64,000 nucleotides of DNA from contig CP145415.1 of the NCBI GenBank assembly GCA_036867785.1, positions 930,001-994,000 of the forward strand, read 5' to 3'. This DNA is from Plasmodiophora brassicae (taxonomy: Eukaryota > Endomyxa: Phytomyxea > Phytomyxea > Plasmodiophorida). This document shows positions 10,222 to 21,850 of the stretch, piece after piece. The stretch's first letter is position 1. Each line of letters starts with the position of its first letter. The translations under genes and the position numbers were made by a program. A model generated the notes under the pieces. The model had not been told where the DNA came from. It searched no databases and worked only from the letters and a program-made list of their open reading frames with translations.

Positions 10222-11637
10222 TCACCAAAAGCGAAGCAACTTGCGAATCGCTTGGATTGCGGAGCCGAGACGGCCCTGCTCAACGTCGGCGTCGGACGCG
10301 GGTTCCGGATCGCTGATAGGTACCAGGTGGTCCGCGGCATCCATCTGTTCCGCTTGTGCATGAGTCTCCCGACGAAAGGTTGCCTTCATGGACACCGGCG
10401 AACTGAAACGACGGATGGTGTCAGCGATTGCAGGACGTCCAAACCAGAAGCGTTCCGCCTGGGACAGAGCGGCCTTCTCGTCTTCGATGATGCGACCTTG
10501 GAGCAGAATCCGCATCGTGTCGGTGTCAGCGTAACGAACGGCCACCTGCCAGACAGGGCCGCTCGCCTCATCAGCCGTGCATTCACGTCCCGCGCTGGCG
10601 CACATCAACAGCTTGATCACATGGGCGCATCCGCCTTCCACAGCGTATGGCAGCGCAGACTTGATCCCGCTTACGCTGTGGGACAGGGTCTCCCGAATCA
10701 GGGCACGAACAGTGTCGATCCCGACGGACACCCGACGACACGCGTTGAGCGCGATCAGGTGCAGCGGCGTTCGACCATAGGCATCAGTAGCATCGACGTT
10801 GGCCCCCATGTCGATCAGGGCACGAACGATATTACCGAAGAGGTCCGCCTGGTCAGATGCACCCATGGTCGAGCAGACGATGGCCGATATACCCGCGGCT
10901 ACCTTCGCTCGCACTGATCCAGTGAACGCGATTTGATGAAGAGGTGATTCACCGATGGCGTCCAGCAGGTTGGGATCGGCCCCATGCTTGAGCAGCAGCA
11001 TAACAATGTCAGCGTGTCCGAGACGAACGGCGACGTGCAGCGGTGGATGCTCGCTGTCTGTCGGGTTGACGTCCGCGTCCGCATCCAGCAGTAACTGGAC
11101 CATATCGGTGTGCCCGTTAGCGACGGCAGTCGACAACGCTGAAAGCTCCAGGCCTGGATGAAAATCGCTCGTTGGTCCTCGTGTCGAGTCGAAATCCCTC
11201 GTGGACAGCGTGTCGGGATCGGCACCTGCTGCCAGGAGGCGACTCGCGATACCGACATGACGTTCGTCGACCGCCATACGCAACGGTGGAACCCGCCCAG
11301 CAGTGTTCAGGTCGGTCACCGACGCGAGGTATTCGACGGCTGCTTCGTCGTGGTACTTGATGGCCATGTGCAATGCGGTCATTCCACCAATGGAAGCGTT
11401 CGCGTTGGCGCCGCACGTGACCGCTGCCTTCATGGAAGACAGCGAGCCATGGGTCTTGGTCAAATGATGCAGGGCCGTCTGCTGTGGAGGGTTGGACGTG
11501 TGATAACCATGAAGCGCCTGCGCCCTGCACAGGTCCATGACGCCTTCCATGGTGTTCTCGTATTGCTTGCGCTCGCCCGCCAGCTCATCTCGCACCAGCA
11601 TCCCGTCGGCATTTTGTCGTCCCCACAGCGGCGGCAT
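10222..11637 (-). CDS. Ankyrin-repeat protein
   Basis: An intronless gene of 471 codons. It holds about eight to ten ankyrin repeats between residues 50 and 370. The clearest are GGMTALHMAIKYHDEAAVEY, EHPPLHVAVRLGHADIVMLL with LKHGADPNLLDA, and YGRTPLHLIALNACRR with MGANVDATDA. Each shows the TPLHxAA / G-A-D/N hallmarks. Repeats 3 and 4 carry inserts, and the later repeats are degraded. No membrane segment, SOCS box or kinase domain is visible. The tail is charged and ends QAIRKLLRFW. Ankyrin arrays bind partner proteins; this one gives no clue to its partner. It is the longest uninterrupted frame among these intron-rich genes. Confidence 0.85.
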   Translation of the reverse strand: MPPLWGRQNADGMLVRDELAGERKQYENTMEGVMDLCRAQALHGYHTSNPPQQTALHHLTKTHGSLSSMKAAVTCGANANASIGGMTALHMAIKYHDEAAVEYLASVTDLNTAGRVPPLRMAVDERHVGIASRLLAAGADPDTLSTRDFDSTRGPTSDFHPGLELSALSTAVANGHTDMVQLLLDADADVNPTDSEHPPLHVAVRLGHADIVMLLLKHGADPNLLDAIGESPLHQIAFTGSVRAKVAAGISAIVCSTMGASDQADLFGNIVRALIDMGANVDATDAYGRTPLHLIALNACRRVSVGIDTVRALIRETLSHSVSGIKSALPYAVEGGCAHVIKLLMCASAGRECTADEASGPVWQVAVRYADTDTMRILLQGRIIEDEKAALSQAERFWFGRPAIADTIRRFSSPVSMKATFRRETHAQAEQMDAADHLVPISDPEPASDADVEQGRLGSAIQAIRKLLRFW

Positions 11638-11717
11638 AAGGGTCTTCCTGATCGGCCTATGCAGAAATAACGTGTTCGTCAGACCACGGGCGGATGGAGA
11701 GGCGACACAGTGTCAAA

Positions 11718-12258
11718 TCAGTACCCGGCGACGATGTTCTGCTTGTCCCAGCAGCGCAGGACGTCGTCGTACCGGACACGAGATGTCTGGGCGATGGTCT
11801 GCGCGACGACAATGTCCTGCATGTCGGGCATGTCCAACTCGCGAGCGACGTGTGCCATGCAGCGTAACGTGACGCGGTACTCGTGCAAGGAATCCAGCCA
11901 CGATGCAACGGCCCGCGGGTCAGCTTTGTCTGCCTCCAGGTACTTCGCGATCTGCGACGGGCGTAAGCGCCGTCCGGGGACAGCAATTACATGGTTCACG
12001 TACCGCATGAACAACGTTATTGTCCACAGGGACCTTGTACTCGTACACGTCATCGCCATAAGACGAGAAGGTGCTCGGGATCTTGGTCGCGGGTTGCACT
12101 TGTGCCAAGGCCGTATTCAACGTCCAGTAGTCGACGTCTTTGTAGCATGTCGTCGACTTGAGGAGCAGCACCCGCTTCCCCGTCGAAGTAGGGCCCGCAG
12201 CCAACGCCACCGTAGCCAGGGCGGTAACCATGCCGATCATCGTCAACGTAGACGTCAT
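11718..12258 (-). CDS. Small secreted protein, unknown family
   Basis: Two exons joined by a 52-nt intron (donor GTACGT after VVHA, acceptor CGTCGCAG) give roughly 160 residues. The N-terminus MTSTLTMIGMVTALATVALA is a signal peptide, followed by GPTSTGKRVLLLKSTTCY. The mature part contains DVDYWTLNTALAQVQP, then a helical region (AKYLEADKADPRAVASWLDS, VTLRCMAHVARELD, RVRYDDVLRCWDKQN). No membrane helix or GPI signal is seen at the C-terminus. The protein is probably soluble and secreted. I do not recognise the family. Confidence 0.65.
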
Positions 12259-13634
12259 AACCAGTTAGCTTGCAGGCAAATACACAGATCGTGGTCGATC
12301 ACCCAGGCGGACTTGACAGCGGATCGAATTATGAAATTGTGACAGGACCTCCGCCCCACTGGCCTGGAACGATCCGGTCAGCTTTGGCAGCGCCTACTTC
12401 CGAAATCTGGTCACGAATCACGACGAAATCGTTTGGCGTCGAAACTCTGCGCGATCACCAAGCGCCCCATGCACAAGGACGGACTTCGCAGCGGATCAAT
12501 GCCCGGATTAAGTCCGGCCTGCTGCGGGTGCTGCCACAACCGGGTGTCGCCATATGTATCGCGGCCAAGGAGTTGGCGTTCGAACGGACCTGCTATACGC
12601 ACGGCCGGCCATTGTAAACGCTGAAGCGTAGGGTCCCGACGTCTGCGATAAGGCAACCTCGCAAGGTGGATGCTCTCGTGAGCGGCAGGAATCCCCGATC
12701 CCGTAGCCGAGCCGGTGCCGTGCGGAAGTTGTTGACCCGTGTCGCCCACCAGGCTACAGACCGCGGTCTGACCAGGTTCGAGATAGATCGAGGTCGCCGC
12801 GCCCTCGAGGGCGATGAGATATCGACTGTAGCCCAGTGGGCGACACTACCTAGTCTACTGCAACATCGCATCCAACTAATTAACGTCCACGAGCAGCAGT
12901 ACTATATGTATATACTATGGCCAATACATGCATTGGATTCGCGCCTCCCGCACGAAGCTGACATTTTGGCACTGGTGTCCCCGGCATCCTGCCTGAACGG
13001 TCGCCTTCCGCTTCTGTACAGGACTTGTCTGACCAGGACCTGTATTAGGCCTCCAGCTATAACGATGACAACGCCCGGACATGCTACATAGGTAGGTAGG
13101 CCGGTTGGAATACGAGCGCTCTGACCAATGCATTTGCAGTTAGGCCGGTGGGAAAACGTCGGGCTTTTTGACGTCCAGATCTCTTCATAGCTTTGTCGGG
13201 CCCGACAATCGGATCACAACGAGCCATGGCACAGCGTCGCAGCCAGCGTCGTTCGTGGAGAATAGCACGTCAAAGTTCGGGCGCAGGCGACCACCATGGG
13301 ACGCCAGTGCAAGCGTCGCCGTCAGCTGGCGCCTGGCTAGTGGCTACGAGCAAAGCGGGCATTATGACAACTACAAGGATGTCAGGCTGCAAGCGGACTG
13401 GGAAACGGCGGATCGGCCGGATGCCGACCCCCGACCAAATGCAAGTACGACTCGCATCAGTGCGTGTATCTGACGAAACCGCCGCTTGGGGTAACAGCCG
13501 AGGTAGACGGTTATATATATATCGCAGTCCTGCGCGAAGCAAAGCTAGCCCGAAACTCTAGTATGTGACTATCCATACAACGAAGAGCATAGGCGTTCGA
13601 AATTCATTATTCCGTGTTCAGCGTAATGCCACGG
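12259..13634. other. About 1.4 kb without a confident gene
   Basis: The best candidate is on the minus strand around 12411-12840, where one frame reads IALEGAATSIYLEPGQTAVC and continues through HGTGSATGSGIPAAHESIHL. It has no convincing start or partner exon. AT-rich TATA-like runs occur near 12903 and 13510. I see no tRNA or repeat. Confidence 0.35.
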
Positions 13635-13997
13635 TCAAAACCATGGAAATGGGAGAATGATAGCAAGCGTTTCGTCATACATGGTTGTTCGCGGATACGG
13701 AGTGCCTGGCTGAGGTTGCTCGTCTATGTGTCCAAGCAGAGTGGGATTGGAGTTGCCTGGAAGGTCGACGATCTGGCGAGCGCGGGCAGGTTGAACATCT
13801 CTCGTTGTGGGACCGGAATAGAGGCGGCATGGAAGGCCATCGACGCGATGATGTTCTTGTCCTACAGGGTGTTTGCACAGATGACGTGCCGCTTGCAGCA
13901 GCGTGATTGCCACCAACGGATGAACAGGTGGAGGCCCTACTGCACTGACCTCTCGAATAACGGCCAAGAAGAGCAACACCGTCAGCCAAGCCGCCAT
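13635..13997 (-). CDS. Candidate small secreted protein
   Basis: A single-frame reading of about 120 codons starts MAAWLTVLLFLAVIREVSAV, a plausible signal peptide cut after VSA. It continues GPPPVHPLVAITLLQAARHL and ends IILPFPWF. A GTAGGA donor after HLCKHP could remove the middle of the frame, so the mature sequence is uncertain. The rest has no recognisable domain and little coding bias. Other small secreted proteins occur in the window, which adds modest support. Confidence 0.4.
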   Translation of the reverse strand: MAAWLTVLLFLAVIREVSAVGPPPVHPLVAITLLQAARHLCKHPVGQEHHRVDGLPCRLYSGPTTRDVQPARARQIVDLPGNSNPTLLGHIDEQPQPGTPYPRTTMYDETLAIILPFPWF

Positions 13998-14256
13998 GGT
14001 CGAAGAACTGGTTCCGCACGCCGCGGAGGAGGAGATCCGCGTTCGCAACACAGGTCACGGGCTCGCGGCACGTTGCCGTCCAAGTCACGTGTCAATATCG
14101 CGGCAGCAGCATTCATCTCATGCTCTTTTTATCGGGGAGTGTATTTTCGACCGCGCTCTTGCGCGTCTCGCTTACGAGCTGTGTTCGTAGTGGGCAGTTC
14201 GCTAGCGCAAACCCAGTTGACAGTTGGGGCAACGCGAGCTCCGTTAGGGCGCGTGC

Positions 14257-14271
14257 CATATAATATAAAAG
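14257..14271 (+). promoter_or_regulatory. TATA-like element upstream of the eIF5A gene
   Basis: The sequence CATATAATATAAAAG lies about 120 nt before the eIF5A ATG in the correct orientation and stands out in GC-rich surroundings. It would place a transcription start near 14290-14300. Confidence 0.45.
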
Positions 14272-14391
14272 ACGCCACAGTCCGGCGGCGGACGTCTTTA
14301 GGTCCGTACGGACTTGGCTACTGCGCCTGCTCACCCGTTGATCGCCGCATACGCCAGGTTTGTCGCGGGGGGTCCACCACACACCGGCACA

Positions 14392-14988
14392 ATGGCGGAT
14401 GAATCGAGCGAGAATGCGTCCAAGATGACGCCCATCAAAGCTGGGTCGTTGAAGAAGGGCGGATACCTCCAGATCAAGGGGCACCCTTGCAAGGTATTAA
14501 GCATGTTGGTTCCGAAGTCGTCGATGCCGCTGATGACCGTGACGGCGACCAGATCATGTCGATGTCGACGTCGAAGACCGGCAAGCACGGGCATGCTAAG
14601 ATGAACATTGTCGGCGTTGACGTCTTGACTTCGAAGAAGTACGAAGACATGACGCCGACTTCGCACACCGTCATGGTTCCAATCGTCACCAAGACCGAAT
14701 TCCAGGTCATCGACATCGCCGATGGATACGTCCACGTAAAGCTTGATATGAATGAGGGGTATGCCAGCATGGATTAATCGTCGACTCTGCTAGATCATGG
14801 ACGAGGATGGTACTCCGATCGAGGACGTGAAGCTGCCTGAAGACGAGCTGGGCACGCAGATCCAGGAAGCCTTCGAGGCTGGCGACAAGGACGTCCTTGT
14901 TACTGTCCTGCAGGCGCCGGAGGGCGAAGACGCGAACCAGGCCAACTGGGTCCGCATGATTGTTTCATTCAAGACGGTTGGCCAGTAA
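14392..14988 (+). CDS. Translation factor eIF5A
   Basis: Three exons (14392-14493, 14553-14735, 14794-14988), separated by introns of 59 and 58 nt, sum to 480 nt and 159 residues, the usual eIF5A length. The first domain contains AGSLKKGGYLQIKGHPCK and the hypusine loop STSKTGKHGHAK; the lysine of TGKHG is the residue converted to hypusine by deoxyhypusine synthase and hydroxylase. The second domain has GVDVLTSKKYEDM, DIADGYV and the OB-fold end VKLPEDELG. eIF5A relieves ribosomes stalled at proline-rich and other difficult sequences, relevant in a genome encoding the long proline runs seen at 40-46 kb. Confidence 0.95.
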
Positions 14989-15151
14989 ATCGTCGTTCGA
15001 TGATCCGCATATCGACCGAATCCGGACCCCGTTCCCCCCTTTATACTCTCTTCTGAAAACCGCTTCCCTGTCCTCAATTTGATCATTGATCGAAATACGC
15101 ACCGACCGAGATAGTAAACTGCCCAACACGTCATTTATCAAGCGAATTATG

Positions 15152-15478
15152 TCACATGTGCGACTCAGGCCGCGGCCGCTGGTGTCTGCGATATGGCTCT
15201 CCCGAAGGCTCTACAGTGCCGTCCGAGGCAGAGCATCTCGCTGCGGATGGCAATCGATCTAGCTTCGGTCGTCCCGTCGAAGCATTTCCAGGTTTTGCTG
15301 CTGCTCGCACGTTGGTTAAGAACGGTACCAGCAAACGCGTTCCTCGATCAGGACGGTCAAGGCGAACTTGTTCCGCGAACAGCTGCCTCAACTCTGCAAG
15401 TGTTTCAGGCGGGGAAAGGCCATAGCCTCCGACATCGTGGGCGGCCTGTTCGCTGGCAGAAGCCAGCCGCCGAACCAT
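15152..15478 (-). CDS. Hypothetical small protein, exon structure uncertain
   Basis: From MVRRLASASEQAAHDVGGYG the frame continues with a helix (SPPETLAELRQLFAEQVRLD). The arginine-rich N-terminus could be a mitochondrial presequence. After RPDRGTRLL the frame becomes low complexity, while a second frame there looks more like coding (SKTWKCFDGTTEARSIAIR). A short intron near 15300-15330 is therefore likely, but its borders could not be fixed. The frame extends upstream to 15562. Family not recognised. Confidence 0.4.
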   Translation of the reverse strand: MVRRLASASEQAAHDVGGYGLSPPETLAELRQLFAEQVRLDRPDRGTRLLVPFLTNVRAAAKPGNASTGRPKLDRLPSAARCSASDGTVEPSGEPYRRHQRPRPESHM

Positions 15479-15861
15479 GATTGCCTTGCAGGGCAAGAGA
15501 TAAATTGTGCCCGCTGTGATGGGACTGCCAGAAGCGGTTGGCGTTACCCTGCCCCATTTCACTTCATCGATCGCGTCTAGATGTGTACGTTTTTCAGGGC
15601 CAGTCTAAGTAGATGACCGCCTGTGGGCCCCTGGGGGTCCCGCCCTGCGCGTGACGTGTAGGCCGTCGTCACTCTTGGTCGGAAGCGGCCGCTCTGGGCC
15701 AACAACCCCCTGTCACAGGCTGCGCGAATCGAGACGACGAGCCGCTCCGTCGCTTGCCTTCCAGACGGCCAACGCAGCCCCGTTCACGTTGTTCCTGGTT
15801 GCCCGTCGTCGGAAGACCGTCTAGAACAGGGCGTTCGCGGGCCAGTCTTCAAACGGCGACG

Positions 15862-18800
15862 ATGTCGTTGCTGCGACACGTTCGATTCGCAGGCAGGGCG
15901 TCAACTGCCGTCGTGAGGCGCCGCCTGCCGCCGGTATTGTCCTCGCGTGCCTTTCACGTACGTCCCCATTCGGCAGGTTGTTCAGTCTATTCAGTTCAGA
16001 CGTGGTAACAGGCCAGCACCCCGCTCTTCCTTTCGAAATCGTCTGGGGGTGAAGATGACGGCATCCACGTGGAGCATATCGATTCAGGAGCAGGTAATAG
16101 TATCGCAACGTTCCTATGCCATGCTGGTGCTAATCGGGTACGGCGCTAGACGCCCTGTCAAAAGCGATGCTGACAACGCCGAAGGATGTGCTTGTCCTGC
16201 CATTGCTTAAGCGGCCGGTGTTCCCTGGGATTGTCGCACCGGTTGTTGTCCCCAACGACTCGTTCGCGCCAACGCTGCAGATCATCCGAGACAACCTGCC
16301 AATGCATGTCGGCCTGTTCTTAACCAAGGACTACAACGCGGCTGGCTCCATCAACCGCATCGACCAGATCCAGAAGACGGGATTGCTGGCCCAGGTCTGG
16401 ACTGAGTAATAATTCAAGTCGTATGTTAACCTTGACATCGGCGGGACAGGTTCTCCGCGTGTTCCCTCACAAGCAGGGCATGTCTCAGGTGGTCCTGATC
16501 GGACTGCATCGCGTGAACGCCATGGCTCCGAAACAAGGCGTCTCGCCGTTCCACGTCGAAATCGAAGCCCTGAAAGACGAAACCTATCAGGCAGAACACG
16601 ACACGACTGTCAAGGTTGATGCTCCGTTCGGCTAGTGTGAAGTGGCCTTCCACTGACGCGGGGCCATACAGGCCCTGACAAACGAGATCGTCCTCGCAGT
16701 TAAAGAGCTACTCAAACTCAGGCCAATGTTCAAAGAACAGTTCACGACGATTATCGAGCAAAGCGATCTGAGCCTGCCGGGCGACCTGGCTGACTGCGTT
16801 GCCGGACTAACGAGCTCTGATGCGAAATCGGCCCAGGCCGTTCTGGAGGCGGTCTCCATTCCCGAACGTCTCAAGCTCGCTCTGGCCATGGTTCGTAAAG
16901 AGATCGAGTACAGCGAGATGCAGGTCAAGTTCAACGTTCAGGTCGATGGTGCCGTCAACAAGACGCACAGGCGTAAAGCGAATCGGCGTTTCCAGCATTG
17001 CCGGAATTGTAACGCTGTTGGCAGGAGTTGTGCTGATGGATCAGCTCAAGCAAATCAAGAAGGAGCTTGGGATGGAGAACGACGAGAAGGATGCGCTGAT
17101 TACCAAGTTCCAGAACCGATTAGCTGAGAAGGACGTCCCCGAGAATGTCCTCGCGACGGCAACTGAGGAAATGAACAAGCTGGCGAGCTTGGAGCCGTCG
17201 TCGTCGGAATTCGGGGTGACCCGCAATTACTTGGACTGGATCTCGATCTTGCCATGGGGTGTGGCATCAGAGGAGAACTTCAACTTGGACAAAGCCAAGC
17301 AAGTGCTCAACGACGACCACTTCGGCCTGGACGACGTCAAGGAGCGTATCCTGGAACTGATTGCAGTGGGCGCGCTCAAGGGCTCTGTCAACGGAAAGAT
17401 CCTGTGCCTCGTTGGCCCGCCCGGTGTTGGCAAGACGAGCATCGGCAAGTCCATCGCCCGAGCACTGGACAGGAAATTCTACAGGTTCTCCGTCGGTGGC
17501 ATGACTGACGTCGCTGAGATCAAAGGCCACCGGTATGTCGTGATTCGGCGGCATCCAGGCACAAATTGCTGATGGGCATTCGTAGTCGAACTTACGTTGG
17601 CGCAATGCCTGGTAAAGTGCTGCAGGCGCTGAAGGTCACCCAAACCTGCAATCCGGTCCTGCTGATTGACGAGATCGACAAGATGGGCCGGGGAACCAAT
17701 GGGGACCCTGGGTCTGCTCTGCTGGAGGTGCTGGACCCGGAGCAGAACAAGGTACTGCCCAATGGGTGTACGTTGCGGTATCAGTGGGTGACTGCTCTCC
17801 AGGCCTTCCTGGACCATTACCTGGATCTCCCGTTCGATGTTTCTTCTGTGCTTTTCCTGGTGACAGCCAACTCGTTGTCCACGATACCCGGCCCGTTGCT
17901 GGACCGCATGGAGGTCATCGAGCTCACCGGGTACGTCACCCAGGAGAAGATTGCCATCGCCGAGAAATACCTGGTCCCGAGAGCCATGGCCGACTGTGGA
18001 TTGACCGCTGATGAAGTCAAGCTAGAGTCCAGCGCTCTAGCCGGCCTGGTGACAAACTACTGCCGAGAGGTGCACCTGACGTGCGAATCTATTGACATGG
18101 GATTCTCATGTATCGTGTCAATAGGCTGGAGTGCGTCACCTGCAGCAGCAGATCGAAAAGATCCTCAGGAAAGTGACGCTCCAGGTCGCGAGTGGGCTCT
18201 CCAAATCAATGACCGTCACTGGCGACAACCTGGTCGATTTCGTCGGCCACCCGCTGTACACGACCGATCGTTACCATGAGCGCACGCCGCCCGGTGTGGT
18301 CATGGCCCTGGCCTGGAACAGCAACGGCGGTTCGACAATGTACATCGAGAGTATTGCTGGCCGCCAGATCCCATCGGGTGGCCAGCCAGGCGCGTTGCAG
18401 ACCACCGGCCACCTCGGAGAGGTCATGACAGAGAGCACAAACATTGCCATGTCGTTCGCGAGGTCATTCCTGACCAAGGTGGCCCCCGGCAACGATTTCT
18501 TCGACACGAGCAACGTCCACATGCATGTCCCGCACGGGGGAACACCCAAAGAGGGCCCTAGCGCGGGCTGTGCCATGGTGACCTCGTTGATCTCCTTGGC
18601 GTTGAACCAGCCGGTCCAGCACGACCTGGCGATGACAGGCGAGGTGACCCTGACGGGAAAGGTGCTGAGGATCGGCGGCGTCCGGGAAAAGACGATGGCG
18701 GCGCGACGATCCGGTGCCACACACATCGTCTTCCCAGCGGAAAACTTTGCCGACTTCCAGGACCTGCCCGAGTACATTCGCGAGGGCGTGACCGCCCACT

Positions 18801-18889
18801 TCGTGTCGGACTATAGCGAGATCTTTGCTATTGCGTTCCCGGACCTCCAGGACAAGGAGCACGTCTCCGACGTCGTCGCCGCCGTCTGA
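15862..18889 (+). CDS. Mitochondrial Lon protease
   Basis: Nine exons (15862-15957, 16012-16093, 16150-16394, 16450-16614, 16672-16972, 17025-17532, 17586-17751, 17803-18069, 18125-18889) sum to 2595 nt and 864 residues, with introns of 51-57 nt. Lon is the ATP-dependent protease that clears damaged matrix proteins. The first 32 residues ([20 protein letters not shown]) are a mitochondrial presequence. The N-domain is recognisable ([19 protein letters not shown]). The AAA+ module has Walker [14 protein letters not shown], Walker [11 protein letters not shown] and sensor [13 protein letters not shown]. The protease domain has catalytic Ser in [13 protein letters not shown] and Lys in [12 protein letters not shown]. 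Sequence order matches mitochondrial LONP1/PIM1 more than peroxisomal Lon. The gene appears intact. Confidence 0.95.
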
Positions 18890-19064
18890 AACGGTACGAC
18901 CTGAACATAACCCGACACTACTGATACAGTATTATTGCTGTGTTCTTCGTGCAACCGGACGGCCAGTGGGTAGACGGCGGCTGCCCATCGTACAGCTGCA
19001 TGGAACGGACGTGGTCGGGGTGTAGGTACTCGCGTCACAGACCCGTGCCGCGAACTGTGGTGAA

Positions 19065-21567
19065 ATGCGGGTGTCGACGCTGACGCGGCTGCCCGGTCAC
19101 CTGCTTGCAATCAGGGTGATCGCGGCGATGCCGGTAACGTCGCCCCACGTGGATCCCACATACGCTGAGCGCCTCATGGCGCTCGTCGACCCAACCGTGC
19201 CCTTCGATCCGACCTCGGATGCGTACTGGGAGGTAACCCGCGATCACGAAACGCACCGCCCCGTATAGTGGACAAGCTCACGTTGCCGTTCTGGCAGCGC
19301 ATCGCGTTTCTAGCGATACCAGGGGCGGCTCTCCTGGCCGGGTTCCTGTTATCGGGTGCGATTTTCATCATCGCCCGTTGCTGTTGCAATTCCGTACGAA
19401 CACACATGTGCCATGACGTCTGCTATTATGTACCTAACTGCATGAGCAAGTGTGGCGGCAGGTCACCGTCTATCGAGGGGTATACAAGAAAGGCACGCGC
19501 GGCTCCGTTCCTGACCTTGCTGGCGTTCACGGCCATCGCCGTCTTCGCCTGCGTGATCGCACTCGACTCCAATCACAGGTGCGTCTATCTGCCATTCGCC
19601 CAGACGCCACCAACCCATGGTGCGCTCCTGCAGGGTTTCGACAGCGGTGGGCCGTACCGTGCAAGGAACAACGACAGCACTGGCCGACGCCCAGGACACG
19701 CTAGGCACGATTACCAACAGGCTCGATGCACTGTCAGCCGACGTGCCAGTTCGGACAGGAAACGTCCAGTCCATCCTGGCGGTCGCCTCCGTCTTACGCA
19801 CCGACCTGGCGGGGATGCTTGGTACCTATAGCAGGCTTGTGTTTGGTGTACAAGCGGCCCGTAATCGGTACTGGTGCACAAAAGGATCTCTGGATGACCT
19901 CGCGAAGACCATGCCTGAGGCCAAGGCTCAAGTTCCCAGTGGCAAGACATATTCATGCTCTTATTGCAAATCAGCCGGCCCAATCATCGCGATGGCCAGC
20001 ACAGACGTCCATCATTACGTCTCAATGACGTTCGACAGCGTCTTTGCTGGAATCGCTGCAGCCAACTCCACAGGTACGACAAAGACTCGTTGCTGCGTAT
20101 GCACACTGATCGTATCGGTAGTTGTTGCCACGAGGTCTGCAGCACTAGCTCAACTGGGCAGCGCCAGAGCACAACTCGGCAACGGAAGTAGTCGATTATC
20201 AGCAGCCAGGGATATCATCGTCCCAGTAGCGCCTCGCGTGGCAACTGGGGAGAACTGGCGGTACTTGGCTGTGAGTGCCGTTTGATCAGCATGCGCAGGT
20301 CATGGTTGGATGACGACTAGCAACAGTTCCAGGTGCTGTTCTGGGTTCCGGTTGCATCGCTGGCCGTAATTCTGGCTGGGGCATTGACCTGTAGCGCGAG
20401 CGCGTTCCGAGTCAACTGCTGTGCCTCTACGGTGGTTGTTATCGGAGCTCTCGTGGTATCAACTGTTTCCATCCCGGCAGCATTCTTCCTACAGGACGCC
20501 TGCCGCTCAGTGAATTCCCGAGAGCATTCCCTGCTGTCCCAGGGCAACACTAGCAACTCGAGTGCAGGTGCGTATATGGCTCCGACATCAATTGGTGCAC
20601 CTGATGCATGCTCTGCAGTCGAGGAGCTAGCGAGCGCCTGTTTTCATAACGCGTCACTGGTGGACATGTTCAACGTCACGGGTATGATGGACCTTGCGAA
20701 TGCGTCGCTGGCCGCCTTGAAGCCAATCCCTGCGACCCGTACCGAGTTGTTGCAGCTGGAGATGCTCACCAATGGTACAAGCAAACTGACCATTGCCACG
20801 TTCGGGTTCAACTCGTCGAACATTGACCAGCGCCTCGTAAGACCGTTCAGCGCGTGCCCCAGGAACGACGCGCTGATGTAGCGGCATAGTTTGCATTCAG
20901 CACGGATCCCACGCTGACGTCGAGGCCGGGAGCGGTGATGTACAACCGATCCACACTAGCCAGTGCACCTGTCGATGCAGCATCGGCTGGGGCAGCCGGT
21001 CTCCCGGCACGTATCGCGGCAAAGGCGAACCTCATGAGTCAAATCGACGATGAGCACCTGGTCACCTTGGCTCTGTCAGCAGTCAAGGTCTGCAATGTGC
21101 ATGCGAGGAGGGAGCGGAATCAGATGATACGCTCTACTTAGGCGAACGTGTCTCGTGTCGCGTTGGAGGTCAGACGCTTTCGGTCCAACATTACCGCGAT
21201 TCAGCAGTTGCTCAAGACAATTCCCCATGAGATCGCCCTGCTGTTCGACAGTGTCAACGCGTTGCGCGATGTGGCGTTCTGTGGATCACTGCCCAGCCAG
21301 TACCTGGACGTGAAATCCTCGGTCTGCACTATCATCATGCCCAACACTGCCCTGTTAAGGTACGAAACGTCGGTCGTCGCCTTGTCCAGCACCCTGATTC
21401 GACGCCGTACATGCAGCCTATGTGCAATCACCGTCGCCCTCGCCGCAATCGCCACCACGGTAACATCCGCAATCCTGTCGAAACGCTGGGGCCGACCGAA
21501 ACGAATTCTGTTCGACTTCAAGAGCGACGCGCGGATGCGATCGTGGCATCCGCCGGCGTCAGCCTGA
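19065..21567 (+). CDS. Prominin-like five-transmembrane glycoprotein
   Basis: Ten exons sum to 1974 nt, about 657 residues. The topology is that of prominins: TM1 FLAIPGAALLAGFLLSGAIF followed by a cysteine cluster (ARCCC and, after a spliced junction, CGG), TM2 LLAFTAIAVFACVIAL then DSNHRV, a large helical loop (TTTALADAQDTLGTITNRL), TM3 FWVPVASLAVILAGALTC, TM4 VVVIGALVVSTVSIPAAFFL, a second large loop with many N-glycosylation sites, and TM5 ITVALAAIATTVTSAIL with a basic cytoplasmic tail. Prominins organise cholesterol-rich plasma-membrane protrusions and cilia. The join at 19942-20004 requires a GC-AG intron. The start ATG is uncertain and the signal peptide weak. Confidence 0.72.
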
Positions 21568-21850
21568 CGTGTTAAAACGGCGCGCCTCCGCCCAACCCAA
21601 ACTGGCCAGAGGAACCATCAGCGCAGGTTTTTGGTCGAAACGGCGCGGAACCGGCCGGGGGCGGGCGGCTGCGAGGTTCGTCGTCGTCCGCGGGCCGCGG
21701 CACGCCAGCCACGGACTGGGCCGGCGTTTACGGTTGCACAACGCCCAAAAGTGGGGGGTGTTGTGCGATCCGTTGGACCTTATACGGCGCCGCCGTCAGC
21801 GACAGCATCGTCGACGGGTCGCGGGCCGCAGCGTGACGGCCGACACCGGC

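Noticed and set aside
12666-13091. Plus-strand frame of 141 codons
   Set aside because: No motif; the antisense frame at the same place looks no less coding, so no gene is claimed.
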